A stretch of DNA of 47,665 bases from Trichodesmium erythraeum GBRTRLIN201 (GCA_018457135.1 JAGGDU010000037.1:4963-52627), one strand, 5' to 3'; positions 17,701-27,927 are shown, counted from the stretch's first letter. Notes: generated by a model not told the origin, from the letters alone. Made by a program: numbers and translations.

Positions 17701-18823
17701 ATGGAAGTATTAGCCATTAAACGAGAAATAGAAAATTTGTCCTTTCGCCTGGGCACAACCCAGGACTATCTTTGACATTCCTGCATTAAAAGCTAAAATC
17801 CAAGATTTAGAACAAATTGCAGCTCAACCGGAATTTTGGGATGACCAAACGACGGCACAAAAGATTCTGCAACAACTGAATGATCTGAAATCCCATCTTG
17901 AGCAATATCAACAATGGCAAAATAATCTGGAAGATACTAGAGCGATCGTTGAGTTATTGGAACTAGAAACAGATGAATCTTTACTAGCAGAAGCTAATTT
18001 AACAATTGCTAATCTCAACCAGGAGTTAGACCAATGGGAGTTGCAGCAATTATTATCTGGTCTATATGACCAAAATGGAGCAGTGGTGACTATTAATGCT
18101 GGGGCAGGAGGTACAGATGCTCAAGATTGGGCAGAAATGTTGTTGCGGATGTATACTCGCTGGGGAGAAGAGCATAAGTATAAGGTGCAGTTGGCCGAAA
18201 TTTCTGAGGGGGATGAAGCAGGTCTTAAGTCTGCAACTTTAGAAATTATTGGTCGGTATGCTTATGGTTACTTGAAGGCGGAAAAAGGTACTCATCGCTT
18301 AGTCAGAATTTCACCTTTTAATGCTAATGGCAAACGACAAACTAGTTTTGCTGGTGTGGAGGTGATGCCCATATTAGACCATTCTGTAGAATTGGATATT
18401 CCAGAGAAGGATCTCGAAATTACAACTTCTCGTTCTGGGGGTAAGGGTGGTCAAAATGTGAATAAAGTAGAAACGGCGGTGCGAGTAGTTCATATTCCTA
18501 CAGGTCTTTCTGTGCGTTGTACCCAAGAGCGTAGTCAGTTACAAAATAAGGATAAAGCTTTGGCATTATTGAAAGCTAGGTTACTGATAATTGCTCAAGA
18601 GCAACGTGCTCAAGAAATTAATGAAATTCGCGGTGATATGGTAGAAGCTGCTTGGGGTAATCAAATTCGTAACTATGTTTTCCATCCTTATCAAATGGTT
18701 AAAGATTTACGGACTCAGAAGGAAACTACTGCTATTAATGATGTGATGAATGGTGAGTTAGACCAATTTATTGAGGCTTATTTACGCCAGGAAAATCAAA
18801 TGGTCGAAAGTCAGTCTACTTAA
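17701..18823 (+). CDS. prfB: Peptide chain release factor 2, with +1 programmed frameshift
   Basis: Release factor 2 recognises UGA and UAA stop codons and triggers peptide release. The ATG at 17701 opens 24 codons ([24 protein letters not shown]) ending at an in-frame TGA at 17773-17775 within TATCTTTGAC, the conserved RF2 shift site. Skipping one T joins CTT to GAC and gives a 373-aa protein ending at 18823. An AGGA at 17762-17765 sits just upstream of the slip site, like the internal Shine-Dalgarno of E. coli prfB. RF2 landmarks are present: the SPF anticodon-like tripeptide in [14 protein letters not shown], and the catalytic GGQ in [13 protein letters not shown]. The frameshift autoregulates RF2 levels. 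Confidence 0.95.
17764..17776 (+). promoter_or_regulatory. RF2 +1 frameshift site
   Basis: CTT-TGA-C at 17770-17776 is preceded by TAT and by AGGA at 17762-17765. When RF2 is scarce, the ribosome pauses at TGA and slips forward from CTT to TTT. The arrangement matches the well-studied bacterial prfB recoding site. Confidence 0.93.
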
Positions 18824-19839
18824 TTTAGTGGTGTGGGTGAACTAAGCTATGAATTAAGATATTTTCAAGATTTCAAGAGTAAGAAAAACTCAGGATCTAA
18901 TACAAAATGGGTTAAAGTAGCGATCGCTGATTATGCTATCTGCTTATAGTATAGATATATTGAAAGAAATCTGTAGCTACCTATGATTAAGGTTAGGGAA
19001 AGATTGATGTTTGTAGAGCTTTTGACATTAGTCGCAATGCTTTGTGACCTGTTGATAAAACATCTAGAGGAAAAGGGAGATGTGGCTCTGGTATGGGAGG
19101 GGGTAGGGGAGAAACACTGAAAGTTAATGACCAGGAGTATTTTGAAGCGTTTGCTGATCTCTATTAGATTTGTTGGGTCTGGGAAAATGTAAAATAGTCA
19201 AAAGTTTACTATATAAGGTTTTCAGACTTTTAATAATTAAAATTATGCTTAAACCTGAACTTGTTTTGGGTTTAAGGAATTTTTTGGGCTTAATTCCTAA
19301 CAACTCTATTTACTAAAGTGATAAAAAAGTGGTGCGTCAGCAAAATTCGGGATGAGTAATTAGGTCTCTCCCACCCCAAGGAGCGATATAGCTGCGACAC
19401 TTACTGCATATACCTATGTAGCGCAGCGAAACCAGAATCTAGCTCTTTGTGCAACAGTATTTTCTTTGGAAGTATGAGAAGTATATTTGTTCAGGTTGAG
19501 CTTGTCTACTTTAGTATAGAGCGTTGAAAGTGTCACTGAAAATTTGCAGGAATTTGGGACAATTATATCCCTGAGTGACAATGCTTGTCTTTCTATAAGA
19601 CTGGAGTTCTGTGATGGCCACACAGAGGACATTCCACAAGAATTAAAGGTATTGAAGGACTGTAATTATACTACCATTTCTACACTTTCTTGATGCACAA
19701 CCCTTAGTTTTTAGCTAATTATTGTTCCTTACAACCAGAAAGAAAAAAAACTTACTCTGATTGATTGATTCTCTACTCCCTAGCTAAAAATGTGTCAAAA
19801 TAAAAGGATATTATTGAACCCTGACTAATTTGTGTTCTT
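18824..19839. other. Long spacer with fragmentary coding traces
   Basis: No intact gene is called. Near 19528-19675 on the plus strand the frame reads VESVTENLQEFGTIISLSDN, ACLSIRLEFCDGHTEDIPQE, LKVLKDCNYTTISTLS and then a stop, with a possible +1 continuation FLMHNP. This has strong coding character but no start and no recognised family, so it is probably the end of a dead gene. A 45-codon frame at 18983-19120 (MIKVRERLMFVELLTLVAML) is unsupported. The minus-strand ORF at 19414-19632 is antisense to this relic. Confidence 0.4.
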
Positions 19840-20451
19840 ATGTCAAAGGTCTACAGCACTAACGAGCTAATAGATATCTTAGCTACAGAGCGCCAAGCTT
19901 GTCTTCTAGGGCAACGTCTTAATTTGGCTGCAACTCCCCATACTGGAAACCCAGTGGTTGACCAATTTCTCAAACCAGAAGCTTTCCAAAAGTTTACTGC
20001 TTATCAAGATTTTAAAGCTGCTATTCATCGCTACCAAAGAGAATATTTGGTCTCTGGTATTGTTTGGCGACAAGTTATGGTTAATGGTAGAACTATTAGT
20101 TTTCCTGTTGTGCATGAACAGTTAATTGCTTTGTCCGATGACTTAGAAATTTTGCAGGGAGCAAAGGTTTCTGTGTTAGATTTCTGGAACCAAGTGACGA
20201 TAGGAATGGATTTGTATTTAAGTGTGAGTCATGGTCGAGACTTTCGCCAAATAGAGATATATGAGGTAGAGGCGATCGCTCAACGTACAGAATGGGTCAA
20301 TATGCTGAAATGGGAAAAATCAAGCTTTTTGGAGATGCTTCTACAATTGGGATGGGGAAAACCAGAGTCAGCAGCTTATCGGAGAGGTTGGCCTAATTCT
20401 GGTAGTGAGTATATTCATGCTGTCAAACCAGGAAAACAACCTATTTGTTGA
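19840..20451 (+). CDS. Conserved cyanobacterial protein of unknown function
   Basis: A 203-aa soluble protein. I recognise the style of a protein conserved in filamentous cyanobacteria but cannot name a domain. Visible features are the N-terminal MSKVYSTNELIDILATERQA, a central segment with aromatic and charged residues (IHRYQREYLVSGIVWRQ), VVHEQLIALSDDLEILQGAK, GMDLYLSVSHGRDFRQIE and a C-terminal GWGKPESAAYRRGWPNSGSE. There is no signal peptide or membrane helix. It is monocistronic, with gene-free flanks of roughly 500-1000 bp. Confidence 0.75.
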   Translation: MSKVYSTNELIDILATERQACLLGQRLNLAATPHTGNPVVDQFLKPEAFQKFTAYQDFKAAIHRYQREYLVSGIVWRQVMVNGRTISFPVVHEQLIALSDDLEILQGAKVSVLDFWNQVTIGMDLYLSVSHGRDFRQIEIYEVEAIAQRTEWVNMLKWEKSSFLEMLLQLGWGKPESAAYRRGWPNSGSEYIHAVKPGKQPIC

Positions 20452-20928
20452 GATCTTAATTTTTCATTAACTGGCTATCAGCTTTTTTTTTGACGGAATG
20501 CTGCACAAATTTCATTTAGCTGTAAATTAAAAAAAAATTTAGGGTAATGGCGGAGGTTCAACAAGTTTAGTTTAGTAGTAAAACGATGTTCTGATATATT
20601 ATTATTAAATTCACTAGTCTAGACTCTGATATCTGTCTCTCAAAGCTCAATTGCTAATCATTTAGGATATCCTGTTCTACCTTAAACCAATCAATTGGTT
20701 AAATACTAAGTCAATTAAATTTGCTGTATATCATCAAACCTGAGGTATAGCTGTATCAAGCAAAATTATCGCATTACAAAGGTTTGATTGATCATGAAGA
20801 TTTGTACTTTTTATGCTAAAAATCTACCATAAAATATTATAGTAGTAATTTATTATTTTGTATGCTACAGATATTATGGAAAAAGTTTTAATCTTAGAAC
20901 AGTAGTACAAAGGTAAAAGGAAATAAAT
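20452..20928. other. Gene-free spacer
   Basis: I see no coding region, hairpin or repeat of note. The 3' end carries a purine-rich AAAGGTAAAAGGAAA tract at about 20908-20923 that can serve as ribosome binding region for the gene at 20929. Confidence 0.5.
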
Positions 20929-21366
20929 ATGGCCGGGGTATGTAAAATAGAAATTACAGAAACAGTTCCAGAACTCAAAACATTGTTAAATCATCAAAAG
21001 ACCGTTAGTGGTTTTCAGAAGATTCAAGCATTGTATTTATTTAAAATTGGTCAAGTAGCAACTGTTAAAGAATTGGCAATTACTCTAGGAGTAAATCGAA
21101 TTACAGTGCAACGGTGGTTAAGACAATATCGCAAGGAAGGACTTCCAGGACTATTGCACGTTAAACAAAATGGGGGACGCAAACCAGCAATTCCAGAAGA
21201 GGCACGAGATCAGTTGGAAAAACGACTGAATGATCCTGATAACGGTTTTGAAAGTTATGGAGAAATTCAAACATGGTTACAAAAGGAGTATAATATTAAT
21301 GCTTCTTACAAAGCAGTTTATGCTACTGTTAAGTATCAGTTAAAGACTAAATTAGTCAAAAAATAA
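20929..21366 (+). CDS. IS630-type transposase N-terminal half (helix-turn-helix protein)
   Basis: A 145-aa protein made of the two DNA-binding segments that begin IS630-family transposases: VATVKELAITLGVNRITVQR followed by WLRQYRKEGLPGLL (first helix-turn-helix), then KQNGGRKPAIPEEARDQLEK and a winged-helix-like YGEIQTWLQKEYNINASYKA. The protein stops at LKTKLVKK, just where the linker to the DDE domain would begin, and no DDE coding follows in any frame within 350 bp. It is therefore either a truncated insertion sequence or a retained helix-turn-helix protein. No clear terminal inverted repeats were found. Confidence 0.8.
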   Translation: MAGVCKIEITETVPELKTLLNHQKTVSGFQKIQALYLFKIGQVATVKELAITLGVNRITVQRWLRQYRKEGLPGLLHVKQNGGRKPAIPEEARDQLEKRLNDPDNGFESYGEIQTWLQKEYNINASYKAVYATVKYQLKTKLVKK

Positions 21367-21724
21367 TAGGTGTTCCTGAAGCAGAATGGTTTTTGGGGTT
21401 AGGGAGCAGGGAGTTTTTTCTTTGATCGGTGTTTTTGGAGAAGTCTAATAGGACCTGCCTCGGTCGACCACACTAGAGACCTTCAATGCTTTTCATTATT
21501 ATTAAACCAGGAAGAGCGGAACGTTGAATGTCAACTCCCAGAGCGGACGATCATTTTTTTTTGATCTGGTTCATTCTTTTCCCTTGCTCAAGCTCAAAAA
21601 TTTATCATTTTAGCTTGACTATGGTAGAGGTTCGCAAAGGACAAATATATCCAACCACCTGCTCTATAATTTCTATTTATCTCTATTCCCTATTCCCCAA
21701 AAAGACTTTTTCAATAAACCTTAA
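21367..21724. other. Spacer downstream of the transposase fragment
   Basis: No DDE-domain coding is visible. The only repeat noted is TGGAGAAGTCTAATA at 21436-21450, also found near 16149. The 66-aa ORF at 21528-21728 lacks coding support. Confidence 0.5.
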
Positions 21725-23428
21725 TTAGTCTTTCCTTGCTTGTTTTGATACTTTGTTTAACTGAGTTTCTGGCAAAAAACGCACTAAACTCAGATTAAAA
21801 GGTCGCTCGCTGATCGCCTTAGCATAAGATGCTTGTAAATAAGAATGATATTCAGGGCGATCGGCAACGTGGCTTTGGAAAAATGCTAAACCAAAAGCAT
21901 TAGCATAACCAACTACTACTTCTGGGTCTGGCTTAATTAACTCTTCTAAAGAAGTAAAGGCATTTTTGTTAACTGCACCCAGATTAATATTAATATGATC
22001 TGCTCCCTCTGTTAATACCAAATATTTATTGGTAGTTGGCAACCAAGTAAAAGAGTTTGCTTGTTCTAAAACTATGGGAGTAATTTTATCTTCACTCCCA
22101 CTTCCCCATAAAACAGGTAACTTAATCTGACTGATACCAGCTTTTCCAAATAAACTACTATTCACTGGGTCAAGTACAAATATTGCTCCAATTCTATCAT
22201 CTTTCAAGTTATATTTTTGTGGTTTCAATTCCAAAGCACGGCACTGTAGCAGCAGCGACATATTCAAAATTTCCATTTGTGGACCACAGTCTTGTTGGAG
22301 CTGATTAAAGTTAATCTCTGCACCTGCTAAGGCAAAGGCCGTAGAGGCTCCAAAAGAATGACCAAATATGCCAACTTTTTCTAAGTTTAACTGACCTTGT
22401 AATTGATATTTATTTAACTGTTCTAATTCATTTAATAAGAAAGAAATATCTAAAGGGCGATCGATAAACTCATTCCCTTGAAACATATCTTGAGTTTTAC
22501 CTGCTAAGAATTTCTGGATATATTCATAATTACTACCTCTATGTTGAGGTAGGGCAACAGCAAATCCATAAGAGGCTAAATGTTCGGCCAAGCTCTGGAA
22601 GTTTACCCCATTAGAACCTAAACCATGAGAAATAACTACTACAGGAATTGAGGTTTCTTCTGAAGATATATTTGGCAAATAAAATTGGGCTGAAAAATTG
22701 CGATTACGTCCGGTATCTTCTAGAGTAATTTTTTGTTGTGAAAAGCTATATTTTCCCTTTTTCCTAATATCCGGTAATTGCGAGAAATCTACTCTTTTTT
22801 CTTGATTAGCTTCTTTTAATGTTAGTTCTGCTACTGTTTCAACCAAAGCTTTTGTCTCTTGTTCTACAGTAGAAATTTTTTCAGTCACAGCTACAATTTT
22901 TTTTGCTTCTAGCCACATAACATCACTGGGAAAATGACGGACAAAATTTATAATACTTAAGCCTGCAGAGTCATTTGCAGATTTTAATAAGGCTGTTTTA
23001 ATTGCTTCTGCACCATTTTCAATAGAGGATGAACCACTATTAACTGAATGAGTTTTAATTACTTCTCCTAAACTGTTGAGGAATAATTTTCCCATAGGTG
23101 AGTGAAGAAATTGAGCAACTATTTGAGGTGGAAAATTGTAGCGAGTTTGCAAGAAGTCTCGGTATTCCTGTTCGTCTTCAGCTTCTAAAAGTAGCATATA
23201 GCTAGCTAGTTCATAGTTAATTTCTCCATTTTGAACATAACTTTCTAATGCTGATACTGAAATCAAAGTATTTAAACCTTCGTGACCAACAGAAATATGC
23301 TTGGCTGCATTCACTGGTAAAGCAGTTAAAATAGCAGGAATTATGCCTAGAGTTAGAGATTTTAACCAACGGCTCAAACCATAATAATTACTTGTAAGGT
23401 TGTTGTTTTTTTGAGCTACTTTTTCCAT
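21725..23428 (-). CDS. Exported alpha/beta hydrolase with N-terminal DUF1400 domain
   Basis: A 567-aa protein: an N-terminal signal-like hydrophobic segment (residues 20-42), DUF1400 at about 45-175 (ISVGHEGLNTLISVSALESY), a linker, then a dienelactone-hydrolase/PAF-acetylhydrolase-like alpha/beta hydrolase at about 240-540. Visible are the oxyanion strand VVVISHGLGSNG, the nucleophile elbow GIFGHSFGAST (Ser358), and the late EGADHIN with the likely catalytic His. The substrate is unknown; lipid or ester hydrolysis in the periplasm is plausible. The AAGGGG about 10 nt before the ATG supports the start. DUF1400-hydrolase fusions are characteristic of cyanobacteria. Confidence 0.88.
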   Translation of the reverse strand: MEKVAQKNNNLTSNYYGLSRWLKSLTLGIIPAILTALPVNAAKHISVGHEGLNTLISVSALESYVQNGEINYELASYMLLLEAEDEQEYRDFLQTRYNFPPQIVAQFLHSPMGKLFLNSLGEVIKTHSVNSGSSSIENGAEAIKTALLKSANDSAGLSIINFVRHFPSDVMWLEAKKIVAVTEKISTVEQETKALVETVAELTLKEANQEKRVDFSQLPDIRKKGKYSFSQQKITLEDTGRNRNFSAQFYLPNISSEETSIPVVVISHGLGSNGVNFQSLAEHLASYGFAVALPQHRGSNYEYIQKFLAGKTQDMFQGNEFIDRPLDISFLLNELEQLNKYQLQGQLNLEKVGIFGHSFGASTAFALAGAEINFNQLQQDCGPQMEILNMSLLLQCRALELKPQKYNLKDDRIGAIFVLDPVNSSLFGKAGISQIKLPVLWGSGSEDKITPIVLEQANSFTWLPTTNKYLVLTEGADHININLGAVNKNAFTSLEELIKPDPEVVVGYANAFGLAFFQSHVADRPEYHSYLQASYAKAISERPFNLSLVRFLPETQLNKVSKQARKD

Positions 23429-24759
23429 GGTTAATTACCCCTTATAATTAATAAATAACTTTTCATCTTTCTCTTAATATTTTTGGAGAAAGATGATAAC
23501 CAATTGTTGTTGCTTCTTTTCAAATAGCTGTAATATCCCCTGATAAATTACTGTTTTATCGGAGGGATAATTCTATGTAAATAGTTAAGATAGATTTCAG
23601 TTTACAGAATAAATATTGACTTTTTTCTCTAAGTGTTTTTCAGAAATAATAATATCTTAAGATCGACTATAATTCAGTATGACAGAGTGTTAATCAATAT
23701 TTTGCAGTGTTTGATACTGATTTTTTTCTCTAAAATTGCTATTAATTTTCCCATAAAGTTGGTCTGAAAAAGTAGAGCATTCATTACTAGATATAGTGGT
23801 AATCATTAAAATACCTCTGATTTTGTAAATTTTTGTAACACAATCTATAACGCTTCAGTGAGAAAATGATCATAGTAATGATGTCGCTAGTATGCAGAGA
23901 AAAAACTATCCCAGTCATCTCAAATTTGGCAAGTGTTTCAAATATTGAAGGCTCTAATAATTAGCGAGTACATAGAGGTAGAAGCCTGACTCATCACCTT
24001 GAACCTCTGACTTTTAAGATCATTTCTCAAAAATTTTTCTACATTTTATTAAGTCAAAAAGTAGAGAATAAGTAAACAAATAATTAACATTAACTTACCT
24101 AAAGAAAGTAAAAAAACTCTGTTTCTTATATGAGTTATTTAATCACTGAAGTTTTACCCAAGTAAAGCATTATTTATGGGAATTAGTATAACTTATCTCC
24201 ACTATGCTTGAATAGGGCAAACGTATATTTTCAATAAACTAGGGTAAATTTTTGATAAACGGTAGTTTATTGCGCTTATTGACAATATATTTTCTACTTA
24301 TGGTGCTTATTGAATTTTCAAAACAATATATATCAAGTTCTTTTTTTTCTCCCCAAAAGTTTGCTCTTTTCCTTAAATATATTCCTCCATGCCCTAGGAT
24401 ACAGCTTCTTTCTTTAAAAAACTTTGGTTCTCGGGTACTTGTTGCCTAGAGAAATTCTTACTAGAAGCATTACTTATCGAAACCCATAATTCTAGTTTAA
24501 TAGTTACAAAACCTAAAATTAGGTAGCCGCTTATTTTGAGAGCGGTTTCATACGAAAAAAGTTTTTTAATTATAGCACAAAATATTCCTAAAAAAAGCCT
24601 TGTAGGAAAAGAAAAACTTTTTAGCTGATTTTTTTTCAATACATAAGTTCTGCATGTTGCTAATTTGCTGGCTCCTTGGGCATGCGTCCTTCGGAGGAAC
24701 TTCACTTTTTATATAGCGTTTTATATCGCGAAGGGAAAGCTAAACGGAGACAAAAAAGG
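23429..24759. other. Long gene-free tract with a dispersed diverged repeat
   Basis: No convincing gene. About 24043-24195 resembles 14936-15115 (see that entry). The 103-aa minus ORF at 24394-24705 begins with a sequence derived from a dispersed GGAACTTC/GCATGCG element and has no protein features, so it is not called. Confidence 0.45.
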
Positions 24760-24900
24760 AGGTAGAAGTAATTCGAGACCAGTGCCAAAGTAGTGACAGC
24801 TTCTGAAGGTAAACTCGCTGAGTAGCTATAGCTCGGCTATATCCCTACTCTTAAAAGCCCGAGAGGATGTCAACAACACCTTAAAAATATTGAGATGACT
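24760..24900 (+). ncRNA. Possible structured RNA or group II intron remnant
   Basis: The stretch is more GC-rich and more structured than its surroundings. A nested hairpin is visible: GAGTAG (24820-24825) pairs with CTACTC (24845-24850), and within it ATAGC (24828-24832) pairs with GCTAT (24836-24840) around TCG. Flanking purine-rich pieces (AAAGCCCGAGAGG, GAAGGTAAACTCGCTGAG) are reminiscent of domain I of cyanobacterial group II introns. No reverse transcriptase ORF is near. This is pattern recognition only. Confidence 0.25.
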
Positions 24901-25027
24901 TTTGTTTTCTTCTTGGAGACTTTATAATTTCCTGATGTGATCTACCTAGAGGCATCTTAACATTCATATTTGTAAATTCTAAATATCAAAATATCAAAAT
25001 ATAGTTGTAGGCTATCAATGACAGAGC

Positions 25028-25074
25028 AACCCAACAAAAAATCTGTATATAACTTTTACTTTTTTTGTTGGGTT
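25028..25074 (-). terminator. Inverted repeat downstream of cofH
   Basis: Perfect 14-bp arms, AACCCAACAAAAAA (25028-25041) and TTTTTTGTTGGGTT (25061-25074), flank a 19-nt loop. They begin 18 bp beyond the cofH stop. The sequence TGTTGGGTTTCGG-ACCTCAACC belongs to a common short repeat of cyanobacteria; it probably terminates cofH transcription as well. Confidence 0.65.
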
Positions 25075-25092
25075 TCGGTACCTCAACCAAAC

Positions 25093-26289
25093 CTACAAAT
25101 ATTTATAAAGAGTATCTCTTTGTTGATAGTTTCTCCCCAAACTTGTAATAGCTTCCTGTAAATTTTTGACTTCCATAAAAGTACCTCCAATAGCACCAGC
25201 CATTGTAGTAATATGTTCTTCCATTAAAGTCCCACCAATATCATTACAACCCCACTTTAATGCCTCTTTTGCTCCATCTAAACCAATTTTCACCCAACTG
25301 GGTTGATGATTAATAATCCAATTTCCTAAGAATATTCTCGACACCGCTGTTAACAATAAAACATCTAACAAAATAGGTTGGTCGTGCCCTACCCTCCGAC
25401 GTAAAGGTGCAGGTGCTTCTTGTCCCACAAATGGTAATAAAATAAATTCTGTTATTCTTGCTGGATAATCTTTTTCAATAGCAGTTTGTTGTAGCGATCG
25501 CAATCTCTCTAAATGTAAAATCTGCTGTTTAGGGGTTTCAATATGACCGCATAACATAGTACTTGTGGTTGGCATTCCCAACCGGTGGGCTGTACCCACT
25601 ATTTCTAACCAAGTTCCTGTATCAATTTTTTCCGGGCAAATAATTCGTCTGACTGCATCATCCAAAACTTCTGCAGCAGTACCGGGCATTGAATGTACCC
25701 CTGCATCCCGTAAAGCAGCAATTACATATTCATAACTCACCCCATCCTCCCTAGCAATAAACTGAACTTCCTGGGGAGAAAAAGCATGTAAGTGCAAATG
25801 GGAAAACTCATTTTTAATCTCTCTTACCAGTTGCAAATAATAAGGTAAAGATTTTCCTGCAACTTTAGCTTGAAGATTTAATCCTCCCTGCATACAAATT
25901 TCTGTGGCTCCACGTTGCACCGCATCGTTAGCTTTTGCTAAAATTTGATTGATGTCTAACCAAAATGCACCTGTTTTCCCGTCGTCTCGGCGAAATGCAC
26001 AAAAACTACAATGTTGTTCACAGATATTGGTGAAATTTATATTACGGTTGATCACGTAAGTTACCGTATCACCTACTTGTTGTTGTCGGAGTTGGTCTGC
26101 TGTTTTCTGGATAGCGGTTATTTCTGCTGGAAGTTCAGTTAAGGCAAGTTTTCCCAAATTAGGTTTCGTAGTTGGGGATAACAATAAAAGTGTCTCTGCT
26201 GGAGATAGATCATAACCTTGGAGAGCACGGTTTAAAATTGTCTCCAGGTTTGTTTCTAGGTTTTGGTTTGTCAAATTGAAAGTAGTCAT
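25093..26289 (-). CDS. cofH: FO synthase subunit 2 (CofH), radical SAM enzyme
   Basis: A 398-aa radical S-adenosylmethionine enzyme. The iron-sulfur motif CX3CX2C is visible as CEQHCSFC (Cys90, Cys94, Cys97). Other landmarks are [33 protein letters not shown] and the end [20 protein letters not shown], all typical of CofH. With CofG it makes 7,8-didemethyl-8-hydroxy-5-deazariboflavin from tyrosine and the flavin precursor. In cyanobacteria this chromophore serves as antenna of DNA photolyase. cofG is not in this window. Monocistronic as seen, with a terminator-like inverted repeat after it. Confidence 0.93.
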   Translation of the reverse strand: MTTFNLTNQNLETNLETILNRALQGYDLSPAETLLLLSPTTKPNLGKLALTELPAEITAIQKTADQLRQQQVGDTVTYVINRNINFTNICEQHCSFCAFRRDDGKTGAFWLDINQILAKANDAVQRGATEICMQGGLNLQAKVAGKSLPYYLQLVREIKNEFSHLHLHAFSPQEVQFIAREDGVSYEYVIAALRDAGVHSMPGTAAEVLDDAVRRIICPEKIDTGTWLEIVGTAHRLGMPTTSTMLCGHIETPKQQILHLERLRSLQQTAIEKDYPARITEFILLPFVGQEAPAPLRRRVGHDQPILLDVLLLTAVSRIFLGNWIINHQPSWVKIGLDGAKEALKWGCNDIGGTLMEEHITTMAGAIGGTFMEVKNLQEAITSLGRNYQQRDTLYKYL

Positions 26290-26807
26290 GTTGATATCAA
26301 TTTTATATTAAATGCTCTACTATACTAACATCTGTATCCTATAAACCTAGTTTTTTATACAGTATTTTTCTGCCAATGAACCACATCAAAGAAATGATAT
26401 AGCAATTGAATAAAGGTTTACGACGCTGAATTATTCCCAATTTTGGAGACAAGCTGAAGTTGATGTCTTAACTTATACTTCGACTGCGATAACTTTATAG
26501 GAATGTTGGATACAACACTCACTATTTGTGGTTTTCTAGTTTGGAAAAGTACTGTAATACTCCAAAAGCAGCAGCAAATTTGGTATCAGTTCTTATGGCA
26601 GTCGCTTAGATGGTTAGGAAATTATCGCAGCTCTCAAATTTAGTTCGCCCTAAGAATTTAGGGTTTCTACTTCTCACAAAAAAATTAGGTCTCAAGCTTT
26701 CCGTTTCAAGGTTCGGAAAAAAATAAACTTCAGCATTTCAAGCCTTTAGCTGAACCCAGAGATACTGATAACCGATAACTGATAACTGAAATGACTTCAG
26801 CTATACT
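26290..26807. other. Gene-free spacer with GATAACTGA repeats
   Basis: No coding region is supported. At 26764-26790 the short repeat GATAACCGATAACTGATAAC occurs. The remainder is unremarkable. Confidence 0.5.
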
Positions 26808-27420
26808 CTATTCAATTCTTTTTAAGACAATTTCAGTTAAGGGTTTGAGAATGGGAAGTACATCATAAAGTTTATTACCAGGATGAAAAGTAAAAAATCC
26901 TTGAGAAAGAGCATATTGCGGTATTTCTCCATTAACTAATTTAATAAACATAAAACCGTCACCTGTAGAAATCGCTCCATAATTAGGCCGATTTGAATGA
27001 GGATTTGTTAACATATAAGCAAGAATTTGACCCCGCCCAGCTTCTAGAGAAAATTCAGCTTTTTTAGACTCAATTACTATTCTCTAAAATTGGTCTTTTA
27101 ACGCTAATTTATCAATCTTACCTTTAATAATAATATCCTCATTGTCAAGAGCTAAATTAACTGTAATTTCCTTACGAATATACAATGGATACAGACAAAA
27201 ATTACCAATAAATAAGATGGGTTTAACTACTGACATCCTAACAATATTTTCTAGCAATGGCGGATAATCTATTAGGTTTAAAAAAACCGGTTTTTGCTTG
27301 TTATAGGAGTTTTTTTATAAGTCAGTAATTTCTAGTAAATTATCTTGCAATTCCCGGAATAATTATTTACCTTTGTTTTTTTTAATTCCTGAATTATTTA
27401 TTATTTAGAGAATGTTGATA
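26808..27420 (-). pseudogene. Restriction-endonuclease-like (HsdR N-terminal type) pseudogene
   Basis: One minus-strand frame can be read from about 27410 to 26808: IQELKKNKGK, TAA (27363-27365), LFRELQDNLLEITDL, TAA (27315-27317), KNSYNKQKPVFLNLIDYPPL, LENIVRMSVVKPILFIGNF, then KGKIDKLALKDQF, TAG (27084-27086), RIVIESKKAEFSLEAGRGQI, LAYMLTNPHSNRPN and onward to a natural stop at 26808. The IDKLALKDQF...VIESKKAEFS part is the PD-(D/E)XK core (Glu and Lys) of small cyanobacterial type I restriction subunit R-like proteins. The first two stops fit former CAA codons; the third fits TGG (Trp) or CAG. No other frameshift is needed. Only a 68-aa tail has an ATG. Confidence 0.75.
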
Positions 27421-27927
27421 TTTTTAGCTGGAATATTTTGAGCCATATTTTTTGAGTGGATTTTGTTGCTAATAATTGTCTGATATTAAACAATAAACTA
27501 GATTTTTATTGATGATTATTTGTTTTTATAATCAGGAAATTTACTCTTATAAATCTATTGATAAGTAATATTATATCTGGATAACAAGTGATAAATTTTG
27601 ATATTTTTTTTGTTTTTAGTAGGGATTTAGCCTATAAAATACAGAATATTTGATCAAATTTTAGGTATAGCTATGACAGTTAATATAGCGAAATTACAAA
27701 ATATTTATTCTTAATATTTCAACTTTATATACTTAGAATTTTCTATATATGTTTTACTGCTCAAGTCTTACTTCAAGTTTTCATTCTAACTATTTCAATA
27801 GATATAATATAACTCCTTGTTGCATGATATCGCATAATTTTTAGTTGAAAATATTATTTATAATGATATTATTTAAGGTGATAATGAAAAAAAGTTGACA
27901 TGTAGAAAAAATAAAAATTTTATCCTA
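27421..27927. other. Gene-free AT-rich spacer
   Basis: I see no gene. In particular there is no WD40 or TPR coding downstream of the STAND gene that ends at 27928. Confidence 0.5.

Noticed and set aside
17508-17756. 82-aa minus-strand ORF
   Set aside because: Overlaps the prfB leader and start in antisense and has no coding features.
19414-19632. 72-aa minus-strand ORF
   Set aside because: Antisense to a better coding-like plus-strand remnant.
24394-24705. 103-aa minus-strand ORF
   Set aside because: Starts inside a dispersed repeat-like sequence, no conserved motif, no ribosome binding site, and an odd composition.
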